A stretch of 54,440 nt of DNA from Chitinophaga pinensis (GCA_945883825.1 CAMCYF010000015.1:1-54440); one strand, 5' to 3'; positions 26,382-36,330 are shown, counted from the first letter of the stretch. Notes: a model not told the origin generated them from the letters alone. A program made the numbers and translations.

Positions 26382-29024
26382 CTATCTTATTAAATTGACT
26401 TGACCAGTCACAGATACTCGTTTATCAATTTCTTTAATTTTATAGCTTATTTTGTAGGTGTAAATCCCTGCTTGAACTCCTTTTAATTTAGTTCCATAGG
26501 TCCCATCCCATCTAGCTGTAGCATTATAACTCAACCATATTAATTCTCCCCAGCGATTGTATATTTCAAGTTCAAAATTATAAGGGTCAAAGCCTTGTGT
26601 AAATATTGGACCCCAAGTTTGATTATGCTCATCTTGGTCTGGGGTAAATGAATTTGGAATATAGAAAATTATTTCTTCATCTATAACAACATCCATGGAT
26701 ACAGGAACAGCACACATACTTATATTTGGAGTAAATATATAATTAAATTGACCTATCAAACTTGTTTGAATTACATTTGGTGACCAAGAACCTGTTATTG
26801 GCGGTGAATCATTTGAACTTATTGGTAAGGGTGTAGGAATAGCGGCTTGAGTATATGGGCCTAATTGGTCAAATGATGGAATAATTGGATTAATAACAGA
26901 TATAGATAATGAACCTAAATCTGTACATTGGCTGATATTTGGGGTAAATAAATACACTGAACTTCCTACAATACTTGATGATATTAGTGGAGGATTCCAC
27001 GACCCAGCAATTCCCTCAATAGAAGTTTGAGGTAAAGTAATTTGTGAAACATCTTCATTAATACAAAAGGGACCTAACGCAAGGAAAGATGGAATGTTTA
27101 AAGGGGTAATTTCTATATCTATTGTCGTTGCACTTGCGCATTGATTTTGGGCAGGAGTGAATGTTAATGTTTGAATTCCAATAATTGATGTGTTTATAGT
27201 TGTGGGAGTCCAAGTGCCTGATATTCCTGGAATATTAGTTGAAATTAAAGGTAAAGAAGCTGGAGATGAATTTTGACAAAAAGGACCAAGTGTATTAAAA
27301 CTGGGGGCAATGGAATTGGTAACTGTTATAGTTCCAGAAGTAATTACTGTCTGACAGTTATTGCCGGATGTAGTTACTGTATATGGATAAATTCCTGTAA
27401 TTGTAGGTGTTCCACTAATAGTTAAAATTGAGCCCGTGGTTAGTGACGTCAAACCAGATGGAAGTCCAGTAATACTGGCTCCTGATGCACCTCCTCCATA
27501 TGTAAATAAAAGTGCTTGAATTGGCATATTTACGCAATTCTCCAAATCCAATCCTTGAGAAATAGTGTGGGCAGGATTTACTTCAACTGTCATCGTCGTT
27601 ATACTAGCGCATTCTGAAGGATTTGGGGTAAATGTATATGTTGTCGTTACTGTATTATTAATATTTGGACTCCATGTGCCACTTATATTATTTGTTGAAA
27701 TAGTGGCAAGATTAATTGGCTCACCACTACAAATCGGTGCAATTTGATTAAAAGTTGGTGTAATAGCAGCGCTTACATTTATAGTTGTAAATGCCACATC
27801 AGAACAACCAGCTATGTTAGATGCATTTAATATTGCTGTATAAATGCCAGCATTTGAATAAGTTATAGTATGAGGCCCTACTCCAACTGCACTTGTAGGA
27901 AAACCGCCATTGTTAAAATTCCAATTATATCCATTAGCACTAATATTGGTAGAATTTAATGCATCAAAAGTCACAGATTGACCAGCACAGATTAGAGTTG
28001 AGCTACTTGTTATAATTGGGTTTGGACCTAAAAAAGTTCCTGAAGTTGTTCCTGTTCCAAAACTAAGTGTAAAACCTGCAGATGTGCTGAAATTATTTAC
28101 TAAAATCGCGTAACTTGTTCCTACTGTCATGTTTACAAACTGACAATAAGAATTATTTCCAGGATTAAAACCAGGCATTTCAGAAATATCTGTATCTGTT
28201 AGATTTAAACCAACTGCTCCATTTGGATTTAAAAAAGCTGAAGCATTACATCTAACAACTGTTCGTGTTCCACAGGGATTAGTTCCAGATAGTTGAAAAA
28301 CCATAAAGTCAATGTCATCATTTTGGTTAACAGGTATAATATCAAAAGTCAAAGGACCAGGAGTTGCACATGTAAAAGTAAACCAAGATGAATTTCCCTC
28401 ATCATCTCCAGGAACCTCCATACAAGAAGATGCCTCAGGTTCATCAGTGTTAAGACCACCACCACTTAAAATACCAACACTAACTGGATTATTGCTACAT
28501 AAATAAGATGCGCCATTGCAGTCTGCGCCAGGATTTGATATGGGAGTATAATTATTCACACACAATTCAAATGTTCCTTCATTGTTTGTGAGTGTACTAA
28601 TCCTAATATAATAAACTGTACCAGGCATTAAGGCGGATTGGTAAAGTTGGGTAACACCTATACCAGCTACTCCATTTGCACAGCCAAGTTGATTGATTGT
28701 TGTAGCACAATTGCCTGAATAAATAGCTATTCTTGGTCTATTCATAGTGCCGCCAGCTCCAATTCCCGAAGCGGCAATTAATATATCCGTTCCAATTGCA
28801 GTAAAGGAAAACCAGACATCCTCCGAAGCAACACCAGTAATGCAAGTTGCCTGCAGAAATACACTAGCTGTTGAGTTAACATTAGTATAAAATGCATTTC
28901 CAGAGCAAAAATTACTAACGTTTGTTAATTGACTTGCTGAGGCACATTCATCTGCTTGGGAAAATACAAAGGTCGAGCCCAAAAAAGACAAAATAGAAAT
29001 CGTATAAATAACACATTTAAACAT
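26382..29024 (-). CDS. T9SS type B cargo with four tandem domains (gliding-associated C-terminus)
   Basis: The 880-residue secreted protein has a signal peptide (cleavage after FSQ, residue 23). Residues 25-330 look like two jelly-roll-like blocks with conserved Cys pairs. A PKD-like domain follows at about 335-415. Then come four tandem units of about 70 residues, each with PxFxxLGPFC...GTW.P..I..S..G...Y.FTP...QCA. The last 90 residues are the gliding motility-associated type B sorting domain (YIPNSFTPDQDEHN, IYNRWGELIW, WDGTY, ending VTGQVNLIR). It should be exported by the type IX system. No enzymatic motif was seen; an adhesive role is inferred. Confidence 0.9.
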   Translation of the reverse strand: MFKCVIYTISILSFLGSTFVFSQADECASASQLTNVSNFCSGNAFYTNVNSTASVFLQATCITGVASEDVWFSFTAIGTDILIAASGIGAGGTMNRPRIAIYSGNCATTINQLGCANGVAGIGVTQLYQSALMPGTVYYIRISTLTNNEGTFELCVNNYTPISNPGADCNGASYLCSNNPVSVGILSGGGLNTDEPEASSCMEVPGDDEGNSSWFTFTCATPGPLTFDIIPVNQNDDIDFMVFQLSGTNPCGTRTVVRCNASAFLNPNGAVGLNLTDTDISEMPGFNPGNNSYCQFVNMTVGTSYAILVNNFSTSAGFTLSFGTGTTSGTFLGPNPIITSSSTLICAGQSVTFDALNSTNISANGYNWNFNNGGFPTSAVGVGPHTITYSNAGIYTAILNASNIAGCSDVAFTTINVSAAITPTFNQIAPICSGEPINLATISTNNISGTWSPNINNTVTTTYTFTPNPSECASITTMTVEVNPAHTISQGLDLENCVNMPIQALLFTYGGGASGASITGLPSGLTSLTTGSILTISGTPTITGIYPYTVTTSGNNCQTVITSGTITVTNSIAPSFNTLGPFCQNSSPASLPLISTNIPGISGTWTPTTINTSIIGIQTLTFTPAQNQCASATTIDIEITPLNIPSFLALGPFCINEDVSQITLPQTSIEGIAGSWNPPLISSSIVGSSVYLFTPNISQCTDLGSLSISVINPIIPSFDQLGPYTQAAIPTPLPISSNDSPPITGSWSPNVIQTSLIGQFNYIFTPNISMCAVPVSMDVVIDEEIIFYIPNSFTPDQDEHNQTWGPIFTQGFDPYNFELEIYNRWGELIWLSYNATARWDGTYGTKLKGVQAGIYTYKISYKIKEIDKRVSVTGQVNLIR

Positions 29025-29067
29025 TTAAATAGTTATTAAAGAAACGAATATATTTAAAAATTTTATG

Positions 29068-29097
29068 AAAAGATACTAATTTTGAATTGTAATTCAA
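29068..29097 (-). promoter_or_regulatory. Promoter of the type B cargo gene at 26382-29024
   Basis: TTG (29097-29095), a 19-base spacer and TATCTTTT (29075-29068) on the minus strand match the Bacteroidota consensus at all but one position. The leader is about 40 bases. Confidence 0.6.
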
Positions 29098-29171
29098 TCA
29101 ATTACAAGTAAAAATAATAGTACTTATATTTTTAAAGGTGTATTATCGTATGTTTTAGCTATTAAATAAAT

Positions 29172-31406
29172 TTATAGGCGAATTCGCAATTCATTTAATT
29201 TACGATTATCAACAATATCTGCTTTCTTTCTTAAAGCACCTAAAGCTTGACCTTGAACTGATCCTTTAAGCGCAGTATACATTTGGTCTCGTTCAACTTT
29301 ATAATTAGCTGCAGTTGGGGCTTTCGTTGTCTTATCAATTTGAATAACATAAACCCCTGTTTTTCCTTTCAAAGGCAAAGTTCTTTTTTTGTCTTTTATC
29401 ACAGAAGCAAATAATGCCCCAATTATTTCTGGTTCATAACCACCTCCTGTGATTTGAGGATTTGAAAATGAAATCTCAGCATTCATAATTGTTGTGTTGG
29501 AGGCTTTTGCAAGTGCTAACATTGTTTTGTATTTAAGCATTTGTTTTATTAATTTTTTCGATTTCTTTTCAATTAAAAGATCTTCCTTCATTTTTGCTTT
29601 TATGTGCTCATATTTAGGCTCTCCTTTTTCTTTAATTGAAGAAATCATAGCAATGACGTATTTATCTTTATCTTTTATAGGATAAGATGTTATATTACCA
29701 ACTGACGCCTCTTCTGCATAAGCTAATTCAAGAATTTTATTCGATGCTGCAGCAGTAGAGAAGCCCGTTACTTTTGGACTATTATCTTCTATAACAATGG
29801 CGCGGGGGAAATATTTTGACCTTGCAACAATTGTATCAAAAAGGGTGCTCTTTGCAATTGGGTCTTCTATTTTTGAAATAGACCGATCTAACTTATATAA
29901 AATATTAGTGATTTCACTTTCCTTGTTTTCAATGGTCTCAATTGAAGCTTTGAATATTTTTGAAACCGAGACAAGTAGTGGGAATTTAGTGGCGTCTCTT
30001 TCAAGGACTTCGATAATATGAAATCCAAAATCTGTTTTTACAATTCCTATTTTACCGATAGCTTGTGTTGCACAAAAAGAACCAAATTCCTTAACCATTT
30101 CTGCTTCTAGAAAATTTTCATAAAGACCACCAGTTGTTTTTGATCCGGGATCTTCTGTATATTTTGTTACTAACTCAGTAAAGTTATTCGTGTTTATCAC
30201 TTTTAACAAGCTATCTGCAGTCTTTCTTTTAGCAGCTATAACTTTTTCATCTTTTGAACTATTAGTGGCAATCAATAAGTGACGAGCCTTTAAACGAGTT
30301 GGAGTAAAACCAAGCACTTTTGAGATGATAACATTTTCTTGCATTGTGTAAGGGCCAACAATTTGACCAATACTTGCAGACTTAAAAATAGAATCTAGGC
30401 TAGATGGATAGGTTTGAAATTTATTTGCTTTTTCATTTCCTTCTGGCACTGCTGTTGCACGCTTGTCTGAAAAGTAAATATTACGATCACTATTCTTTGC
30501 GACAAAAATAGAATCATTGGCAGATTGTAAAAACAAAGCCTTTAATGTATTCAAATTTTTATTAAACATTAAACTATCGTTTCTTGAAGGAGCAACAGAG
30601 ACGTCAAATAATTTCACTTCTCTTGAAGATGAACGATTTGCATACTTTTTATCTGATTTATGTTCTTCGTAATAATTTTTTAATTCACTTTCAGAAATCT
30701 TTACAGAAATATCTTTAATTTCATCATAGCGTCTAGCAACAAATGAAATATTTTTTGTTTCCTTCTGAGCTAAATACTCTGCTTCTGCCTCCAATTTTGT
30801 AACATAGGCCCCTTGATCTAATAATGCAAGGTATTTTTCTTGCTTGCGACGATCTGTGTAGTATTGCTTTGTGCCCTTCCATTGTTGTACAGCTTGAGGT
30901 TCTTTACTTGCTTTTAATTTGTCTATTGTTAATTTTAATTTTTTTCGCCCCTCAACAGTAGATTTTTCTGAAACAAGTCCAGTCAAAGAATCAGTAAAAA
31001 ACTGAGCTGATAAATCTTCTAAAATAGGGAAGCCATCAGTTGCCATTAAATAAGCATTAAATTCTCTGTCACTTACTGAAACTTCAAGAGCATCGTATTC
31101 TCTTCTTAGTAATGTCGAATCAACTAAAAAATTCCAAGCTTTATCTTGTGATTTTTCAATATCCTCTTCAGTGTATTCTTTCTGTTCCTTTTGAGCTTGA
31201 CCTCTATCTTGATCTTGAACTTTTCCGTTAGTTTCATTGTATTTATTTGGATCTATTTTTTCTCCATAAACTGTTCCAATTCCATATTCTCCCTCACTTG
31301 AGCCAAAGAAACTTTGATAATCACCAAGAATAAATGATAATAATGCAAGACCAATAATACCAACGAGTAATCCTGACTTTGAACGGATTTTACCTATAAT
31401 CGCCAT
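29172..31406 (-). CDS. SurA/PpiD-like peptidyl-prolyl isomerase
   Basis: A periplasmic folding factor of 744 residues anchored by an N-terminal membrane helix (about 13-28), as in PpiD. The N-terminal SurA-like chaperone region (about 40-350) is followed by a parvulin-type rotamase domain at about 370-460: LKARHLLIATNS, FTELVTKYTEDPGSKTTGGLY, and VKTDFGFHIIEVLER. A second, weaker parvulin-like region may follow. It probably helps outer-membrane proteins fold, which fits the many exported proteins around it. A near-consensus -7 element, TATCTTCG, lies at 31436-31429. Confidence 0.9.
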   Translation of the reverse strand: MAIIGKIRSKSGLLVGIIGLALLSFILGDYQSFFGSSEGEYGIGTVYGEKIDPNKYNETNGKVQDQDRGQAQKEQKEYTEEDIEKSQDKAWNFLVDSTLLRREYDALEVSVSDREFNAYLMATDGFPILEDLSAQFFTDSLTGLVSEKSTVEGRKKLKLTIDKLKASKEPQAVQQWKGTKQYYTDRRKQEKYLALLDQGAYVTKLEAEAEYLAQKETKNISFVARRYDEIKDISVKISESELKNYYEEHKSDKKYANRSSSREVKLFDVSVAPSRNDSLMFNKNLNTLKALFLQSANDSIFVAKNSDRNIYFSDKRATAVPEGNEKANKFQTYPSSLDSIFKSASIGQIVGPYTMQENVIISKVLGFTPTRLKARHLLIATNSSKDEKVIAAKRKTADSLLKVINTNNFTELVTKYTEDPGSKTTGGLYENFLEAEMVKEFGSFCATQAIGKIGIVKTDFGFHIIEVLERDATKFPLLVSVSKIFKASIETIENKESEITNILYKLDRSISKIEDPIAKSTLFDTIVARSKYFPRAIVIEDNSPKVTGFSTAAASNKILELAYAEEASVGNITSYPIKDKDKYVIAMISSIKEKGEPKYEHIKAKMKEDLLIEKKSKKLIKQMLKYKTMLALAKASNTTIMNAEISFSNPQITGGGYEPEIIGALFASVIKDKKRTLPLKGKTGVYVIQIDKTTKAPTAANYKVERDQMYTALKGSVQGQALGALRKKADIVDNRKLNELRIRL

Positions 31407-31485
31407 AATATAATTTTTTTAGAGTTTGCGAAGATAGAAAAAAAACGTCAATAAAAGTAGTAAAAGCAAGAAAAAATAGCACTTT

Positions 31486-33726
31486 TTATCCCCCTCCTTT
31501 ACTATCTGGAATTGGAGTAGTTGGTTTAGCATCTTTTTTCTCCTCAACTGCCGGTTTAAGGATTGGTTTAGGGATTGTGTAAATAATGCTAATTGTTTTA
31601 GAGTCAGTGCCACAATTTCTAATAGCGCTTACTATTAATTTGTTTTCTCCTACTTGTAATTTTATATTACTTGTTAATTGACCATTAGAAAAAGTAAAGT
31701 TTTGAGGAGTGCCATTTAGAGTTACAGTAATTCCAGCTTTTAAAGGCATATTTACAATATTTGCTGATAATGAATATGCAGCGGAGGAAACTGTAGAATT
31801 TCTGCCATTAATTTTTACTACAGGAGCAATACAATCATCTAGAATTATAATAATTGTTTTAGAGTCGGCACCACAATTTCTTACTGCACTTACGATTAAT
31901 TTATTTTCTCCTACTTGCAAATTTATATTGCTTGTTAATTGACCATTAGAAAAAGTAAAGTTTTGAGGAGAGCCGTTTAGAGTTACAGTAATTCCCTCCC
32001 TTGAAGGCGTATTAACAATACTTGCTGACAATGAATAGGCAGCTGCGGAAACTGTAGAGTTTCTTCCATTAATTGTTATTACAGGAACAATACAATCATT
32101 TAGATTTATGATAATTGTTTCATTATCCAATCCGCAATTATTAGTAGCTGAGATAATTATCGTATTCGTTCCGGAAGAAAGTTGTAAGCTAATATCTGCA
32201 GTTTTAGTCGTCGAATTATATGTTGTGGTGGAAACTTGTCTTCCATTTAGTGTAACTGTAATATTTTCCTTGGATGTGATATTTTCAATTGTAGCTTTTA
32301 AGCGCAATGCAGGCAGAGAAACTACTGTATTTGTTATAGGATTAGTTGAGGTTATCTTAGGTTTTATGCAGTTCTCATAGCTTACAGAGGTACTTGAAGA
32401 AGTGCTGCCACAATTATTGGTTAAGGAAACTGTAAATGTATTTAGGCCTGGCTGAAGCGTTACATTTGATTGTAGAATACGAGTTGTTGGATTATAACTA
32501 ATGTTATTTAATAAAACCCCATTCTGGTAAACTAATATGCCTTGAGTATTTAGTAATCCATTTACAGTGGCACTAAAGGTAAAAGACGGATAAGTAACAG
32601 TTGTCCTTTCAGAGATTGGATTTATGAAAGATAAACTAGGATCTATACAATCTTTATATTGAATGGTAATTGTTTTTTGCACAGTACCGCATTCATTAGT
32701 TGCAGTAAGTGTAAATATATTTATCCCTGGATTAAGTATGACATTTGCGCTTAATTGATTCGAATAGCTATCGTAGTTATAGGGAACCATAATGTTTGAG
32801 GAGTTTAAGAGTGATATATTTGACATCCCAGCAACGTTGGTTACTGAAGCATTAATTGTAAATTGTGGTGAAGTGCTAATACTGTTGTCCTTAGAAGAAT
32901 TACTGAATTTAATAATTGGTTTTGGACAGGAAACTGTTTGAGGTGGTAAGGGATTTTCCCTTGGAGTTTTATTAACTCTAAATTGAATATACAATGAAGT
33001 ATAATGATATAGGTCATTTTTAGACCTTGGGCTTGAATTACTTACTCCATCAAAAGCATCTTTTTGTGTGAAGGTGGTTTTGTGTTCTATACCAATTGTA
33101 GTTGCTTTTCCAATTTGGTAGCCTAAACCAAAACCAAAACTTGGCATTACATTCACCTTATATTTTTTTGCGTCGTAGTCATCTAAAACAGATTCGTAGG
33201 TGTCGTCTAACACGTTGATATCATTAGGATATTGGTAAATTGACGAAGTATCATTTTGTAATAAGTTTCCATACGTTCGGTTGAATGTTAGGCCAATTCC
33301 ACCAAAGACATAAGGGTCTATGCCTGTTTTTTCTGTCAGACCATTCAAGTGGACGACTAATTCTAAGGCTAAACGGCGGGTTATTGATTTAAAGTTATGA
33401 ATAATTCCTTGGGGTTTGTAATACGAAAGCGCAGTACCAGAATAGTCTGCTAAACTTGAAATGCTTGTATCTTGGCCATACCAATTACCAGATAAGTACC
33501 TTGCACGTATATCAAAGCTCACTATTTTACCGTAATTGTAATTATATGATTTGCCTAATGTTAATCCCCATCCTGCTCCAAGTTTGTACTTAACATCTGT
33601 TGTGTTCCATGTTCCACCTAGATTGACCCCCATGAATAATTTTGAAGTATTATCATAATCTACCTTTTGAGCAGAAATAATTATACAAAAAGAAAAAGTA
33701 AATAGCGACAATAAAAATTCTTTCAT
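31486..33726 (-). CDS. Barrel-like exported protein with five Cys-bounded Ig-like repeats
   Basis: The 746-residue product has a signal peptide ending SAQ (residue 19). Residues 21-265 look like an outer-membrane beta-barrel: MGVNLGGTWN, WGLTLGKSYNYNY, DPYVFGGIGLTFNRTYG, PSFGFGLGYQIGKATTIGIEHK. They are followed by five repeats of about 88 residues (about 267-705). Each begins Cys-(Ile/Pro)-x-Pro and ends with an NxCG motif before a short strand, a pattern of HYR/Ig-like sandwiches. The last two repeats are nearly identical. The C-terminus is a Lys/Pro/Asp tail ending in three glycines. No T9SS domain is present, so the barrel may itself be the anchor. The start at 33726 gives the signal peptide. 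Confidence 0.78.
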   Translation of the reverse strand: MKEFLLSLFTFSFCIIISAQKVDYDNTSKLFMGVNLGGTWNTTDVKYKLGAGWGLTLGKSYNYNYGKIVSFDIRARYLSGNWYGQDTSISSLADYSGTALSYYKPQGIIHNFKSITRRLALELVVHLNGLTEKTGIDPYVFGGIGLTFNRTYGNLLQNDTSSIYQYPNDINVLDDTYESVLDDYDAKKYKVNVMPSFGFGLGYQIGKATTIGIEHKTTFTQKDAFDGVSNSSPRSKNDLYHYTSLYIQFRVNKTPRENPLPPQTVSCPKPIIKFSNSSKDNSISTSPQFTINASVTNVAGMSNISLLNSSNIMVPYNYDSYSNQLSANVILNPGINIFTLTATNECGTVQKTITIQYKDCIDPSLSFINPISERTTVTYPSFTFSATVNGLLNTQGILVYQNGVLLNNISYNPTTRILQSNVTLQPGLNTFTVSLTNNCGSTSSSTSVSYENCIKPKITSTNPITNTVVSLPALRLKATIENITSKENITVTLNGRQVSTTTYNSTTKTADISLQLSSGTNTIIISATNNCGLDNETIIINLNDCIVPVITINGRNSTVSAAAYSLSASIVNTPSREGITVTLNGSPQNFTFSNGQLTSNINLQVGENKLIVSAVRNCGADSKTIIIILDDCIAPVVKINGRNSTVSSAAYSLSANIVNMPLKAGITVTLNGTPQNFTFSNGQLTSNIKLQVGENKLIVSAIRNCGTDSKTISIIYTIPKPILKPAVEEKKDAKPTTPIPDSKGGG
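31592..32113. repeat. 261-bp tandem duplication inside the barrel-repeat gene
   Basis: Units 31592-31852 and 31853-32113 are close copies, sharing blocks such as CCATTAGAAAAAGTAAAGTT. Each unit is 87 codons, so the duplication keeps the frame and adds one Ig-like repeat. Confidence 0.88.
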
Positions 33727-33780
33727 AGCATGAAGTTTATGGTAAATTTAAAGCTATTAGAAAATAAACTAGTTGTTTAA

Positions 33781-33788
33781 CAAAAATA
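33781..33788 (-). promoter_or_regulatory. -7 element before the barrel-repeat gene
   Basis: TATTTTTG on the minus strand matches TAnnTTTG and gives a leader of about 50 bases. No TTG box at good spacing was found. Confidence 0.4.
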
Positions 33789-33798
33789 TAACAAACGA

Positions 33799-34689
33799 TT
33801 AATAAAACTTATAATCTTTAAAACGAACAATATACATAAGATTTGAAGCTACTTCTCTTTGGATAAAAGACCCTAAAAGTTGGGTTTTGTTATCATAAAT
33901 AATTTGTAAATCTTTTATGAAAATACCATTTCGCTTGGTGTGTTTTTCGATAAGATTGCCCAAAGCATCGTATTTAAAAATATTTTCTTCAATCGGATTA
34001 GGTGCATTATTTTCATAAATTGCAATACTAGAAAGCAATCCTTTTTCATTGTAAAAATATTTTTTGCTTTTTAAAAGTTCTATCATTTTAAAGTTTTCTA
34101 TACTTTCTACTAAATAACCATCTGCATTTCGTATTTCCCATTCTTCTTTGTAGGGCAAATTGTAGTTATTAGAAACAATTGTTTTAGAGCCAAGAGAACT
34201 CTGTTCATAGCTTTTATATTCTTGGTTCATTAAAAAACTTTGCTTGAGATTTCCAAACTTGTCAAGAACATCTCTTTTTTGAGTTATTTTAACAACTCGA
34301 CCAATAGAATCAAAGTCAAAATAATAGGCGGAAACTCCTCCAAATTCTGTTTTACGCTGCATAATAAGTCGATTGAGCGAATCGTAAAAATAAAAATGTA
34401 CAGTAGAATCTTTTTTTAGAGCATCAGTTTTAGTCTCCAAAATAGATTCAAGACGCCCTAAAGAATCAAACTTATAGTTAAAGACATCATTTGTTGCACG
34501 AATAATATCTCCCTCTTTTTTACGTGAAAAAGTCCCCTCAATTGATTTTATTCTGTTTGCATAGATTATCTTTTGATCAAAATAGGGAGCGTCCGTGAAA
34601 GCAGTGCCAGTGATATTATTAATCATCTGGGACCAAGGGCTAAAACTTAAAATTATTACAAAGAAAAAGGAAATAGTAATTTTTCTCAA
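33799..34689 (-). CDS. Exported protein with YD-like repeats
   Basis: The 296-residue product has a signal-like N-terminus (ISFFFVIILSFSPWSQ). It has about five copies of a YD/RHS-type pattern: YKFDSLGRLESI, FYDSLNRLIMQ, FDFDSIGRVVKI, YNEKGLLSSIA and YDALGNLIEK. It is much shorter than a true RHS toxin shell and has no toxin domain. It begins 9 bases after the glyS stop with a TTG codon at 34689 (no ATG is available in frame), so it appears to be co-transcribed with glyS. Function is unknown; a small surface or periplasmic beta-structure is inferred. Confidence 0.75.
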   Translation of the reverse strand: MRKITISFFFVIILSFSPWSQMINNITGTAFTDAPYFDQKIIYANRIKSIEGTFSRKKEGDIIRATNDVFNYKFDSLGRLESILETKTDALKKDSTVHFYFYDSLNRLIMQRKTEFGGVSAYYFDFDSIGRVVKITQKRDVLDKFGNLKQSFLMNQEYKSYEQSSLGSKTIVSNNYNLPYKEEWEIRNADGYLVESIENFKMIELLKSKKYFYNEKGLLSSIAIYENNAPNPIEENIFKYDALGNLIEKHTKRNGIFIKDLQIIYDNKTQLLGSFIQREVASNLMYIVRFKDYKFY

Positions 34690-34698
34690 AAACTGATG

Positions 34699-36240
34699 TT
34701 ATAAATTAGATAAGATTGTTTTCCAACTTGCCTTCTTTTCAATCATTGAACCAATCTCAGAAACTGAAATCCTTTGTTGAAGCATCGTATCTCTATCGCG
34801 AACAGTTACCATATTATCTTCCAATGTTTGATGATCTATTGTAATTGAAAAAGGTGTTCCTATAGCATCTTGACGACGGTATCTCTTTCCAATTGAATCT
34901 TTTTCATCGTATTGCAAATTGAAATCGAATTGTAAGTCCTTCATAATTTCTCTTGCTTTTTCAGGTAGCCCATCTTTTTTAATTAATGGGAGAATGGCAG
35001 CTTTATAAGGAGCCAAAACTGCAGGGATTTTTAGAACAACTCGCTCAGATCCATCTTCAAGAATTTCATTTGTGTATGCTGAACTCAAAACGGATAAAAA
35101 CATACGATCCAATCCTACTGAGGTTTCAATGACAAAAGGAACATAGCTTTCATTCATTTCAGGATCAAAAAACTGAAGTTTTTTTCCAGAATGCAACTCG
35201 TGTTGTTTTAAATCAAAGTCTGTTCTAGAATGAATTCCCTCTAATTCTTTAAATCCCATGGGAAAATTATATTCAATATCGGATGCGGCATTTGCGTAGT
35301 GTGCTAACTTTAGGTGATCATGAAAGCGGTAAAGATTATCGCCAAGACCAAGATTTTTGTGCCATTTTATTCGTAAATCCTTCCAGTATGCATACCACTT
35401 CATTTCTTCACCAGGTCGCACAAAAAATTGCATTTCCATTTGCTCAAACTCACGCATTCTAAAAATAAATTGTCGTGCAATGATTTCATTTCTAAAAGCT
35501 TTTCCTATTTGTGCAATTCCAAAAGGAATTTTCATCCTGCCTGATTTTTGAACATTTAAGAAATTAACGAAAATACCTTGAGCTGTTTCAGGACGCAAAT
35601 AAATGGTAGAAGCATCTCCAGCAACTGAACCCATTTCTGTAGAAAACATTAAGTTAAATTGCTTAACATCCGTCCAATTTTTAGAGCCCGAAACTGGGCA
35701 AACAATCTCTAATTCTACTATTAAATCACGAACAGCATCAAGATCATTGTTTTCCAATGCAGTCTTCATCTTTATTTCAATCGCATCAATTTTTTCTTGA
35801 TTTCTAAGAACATTTGGATTGGTTTTTCTAAACTGCTCTTGGTCAAAATCATCACCAAATCGTGCTATTCCTTTTGCGATTTCCTTATCGATTTTTTGTC
35901 GGATTTTCTCAATATGCTCCTCAAGTAAAACATCTGCACGATAGCGTTTTTTTGAATCTTTATTGTCAATCAAGGGATCATTAAATGCATCAACATGACC
36001 TGAAGCTTTCCAAATAGTAGGGTGCATAAAAATTGCTGCATCAAGCCCAACAATATTTTCATGCATTTGGACCATTGCTTTCCACCAATATGTTTTTATA
36101 TTGTTTTTTAATTCTGCACCGAGTTGGCCATAATCATATGTTGCTGCTAAACCATCGTAAATCTCTGATGAGGGAAATACAAATCCATATTCTTTGGAAT
36201 GAGAAATAATATCTTTAAGTCTATCTTGATTTTGTTCCAT
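34699..36240 (-). CDS. glyS: Glycyl-tRNA synthetase, homodimeric type
   Basis: This enzyme charges tRNA-Gly in the cytoplasm. It is the single-chain alpha2 class II form, 513 residues from the chosen start. Motif 2 has RNEIIARQFIFRMREFEQME, motif 3 has ETSVGLDRMFLSVL, and the glycine-recognition region contains LRPETAQGIFVNF. The C-terminal anticodon-binding domain starts near residue 405. The frame is open 11 codons further upstream to 36273, but a promoter -7 element at 36252-36245 lies between, so ATG 36240 is the start. The YD-like gene follows after 9 bases. Confidence 0.95.
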   Translation of the reverse strand: MEQNQDRLKDIISHSKEYGFVFPSSEIYDGLAATYDYGQLGAELKNNIKTYWWKAMVQMHENIVGLDAAIFMHPTIWKASGHVDAFNDPLIDNKDSKKRYRADVLLEEHIEKIRQKIDKEIAKGIARFGDDFDQEQFRKTNPNVLRNQEKIDAIEIKMKTALENNDLDAVRDLIVELEIVCPVSGSKNWTDVKQFNLMFSTEMGSVAGDASTIYLRPETAQGIFVNFLNVQKSGRMKIPFGIAQIGKAFRNEIIARQFIFRMREFEQMEMQFFVRPGEEMKWYAYWKDLRIKWHKNLGLGDNLYRFHDHLKLAHYANAASDIEYNFPMGFKELEGIHSRTDFDLKQHELHSGKKLQFFDPEMNESYVPFVIETSVGLDRMFLSVLSSAYTNEILEDGSERVVLKIPAVLAPYKAAILPLIKKDGLPEKAREIMKDLQFDFNLQYDEKDSIGKRYRRQDAIGTPFSITIDHQTLEDNMVTVRDRDTMLQQRISVSEIGSMIEKKASWKTILSNL

Positions 36241-36244
36241 ACTG

Positions 36245-36273
36245 CAAAGATAAATTAGATTGACGAAGCACAA
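36245..36273 (-). promoter_or_regulatory. Promoter of glyS, four bases from the start codon
   Basis: TTG (36273-36271), 18 bases, then TATCTTTG (36252-36245) on the minus strand. Only GCAGT lies between the -7 element and the ATG, so the mRNA should be leaderless or nearly so. Confidence 0.75.
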
Positions 36274-36330
36274 GCGGATTTTTGAAAAACTATTTCAACA
36301 ACGAAGTATGAATAGCACGGTAGAAATTCT

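Noticed and set aside
31419..31613. 64-codon minus-strand frame at the 3' end of the barrel-repeat gene
   Set aside because: It overlaps the real gene in another frame and ends in a leucine-rich run that comes from AT-rich, A-rich DNA.
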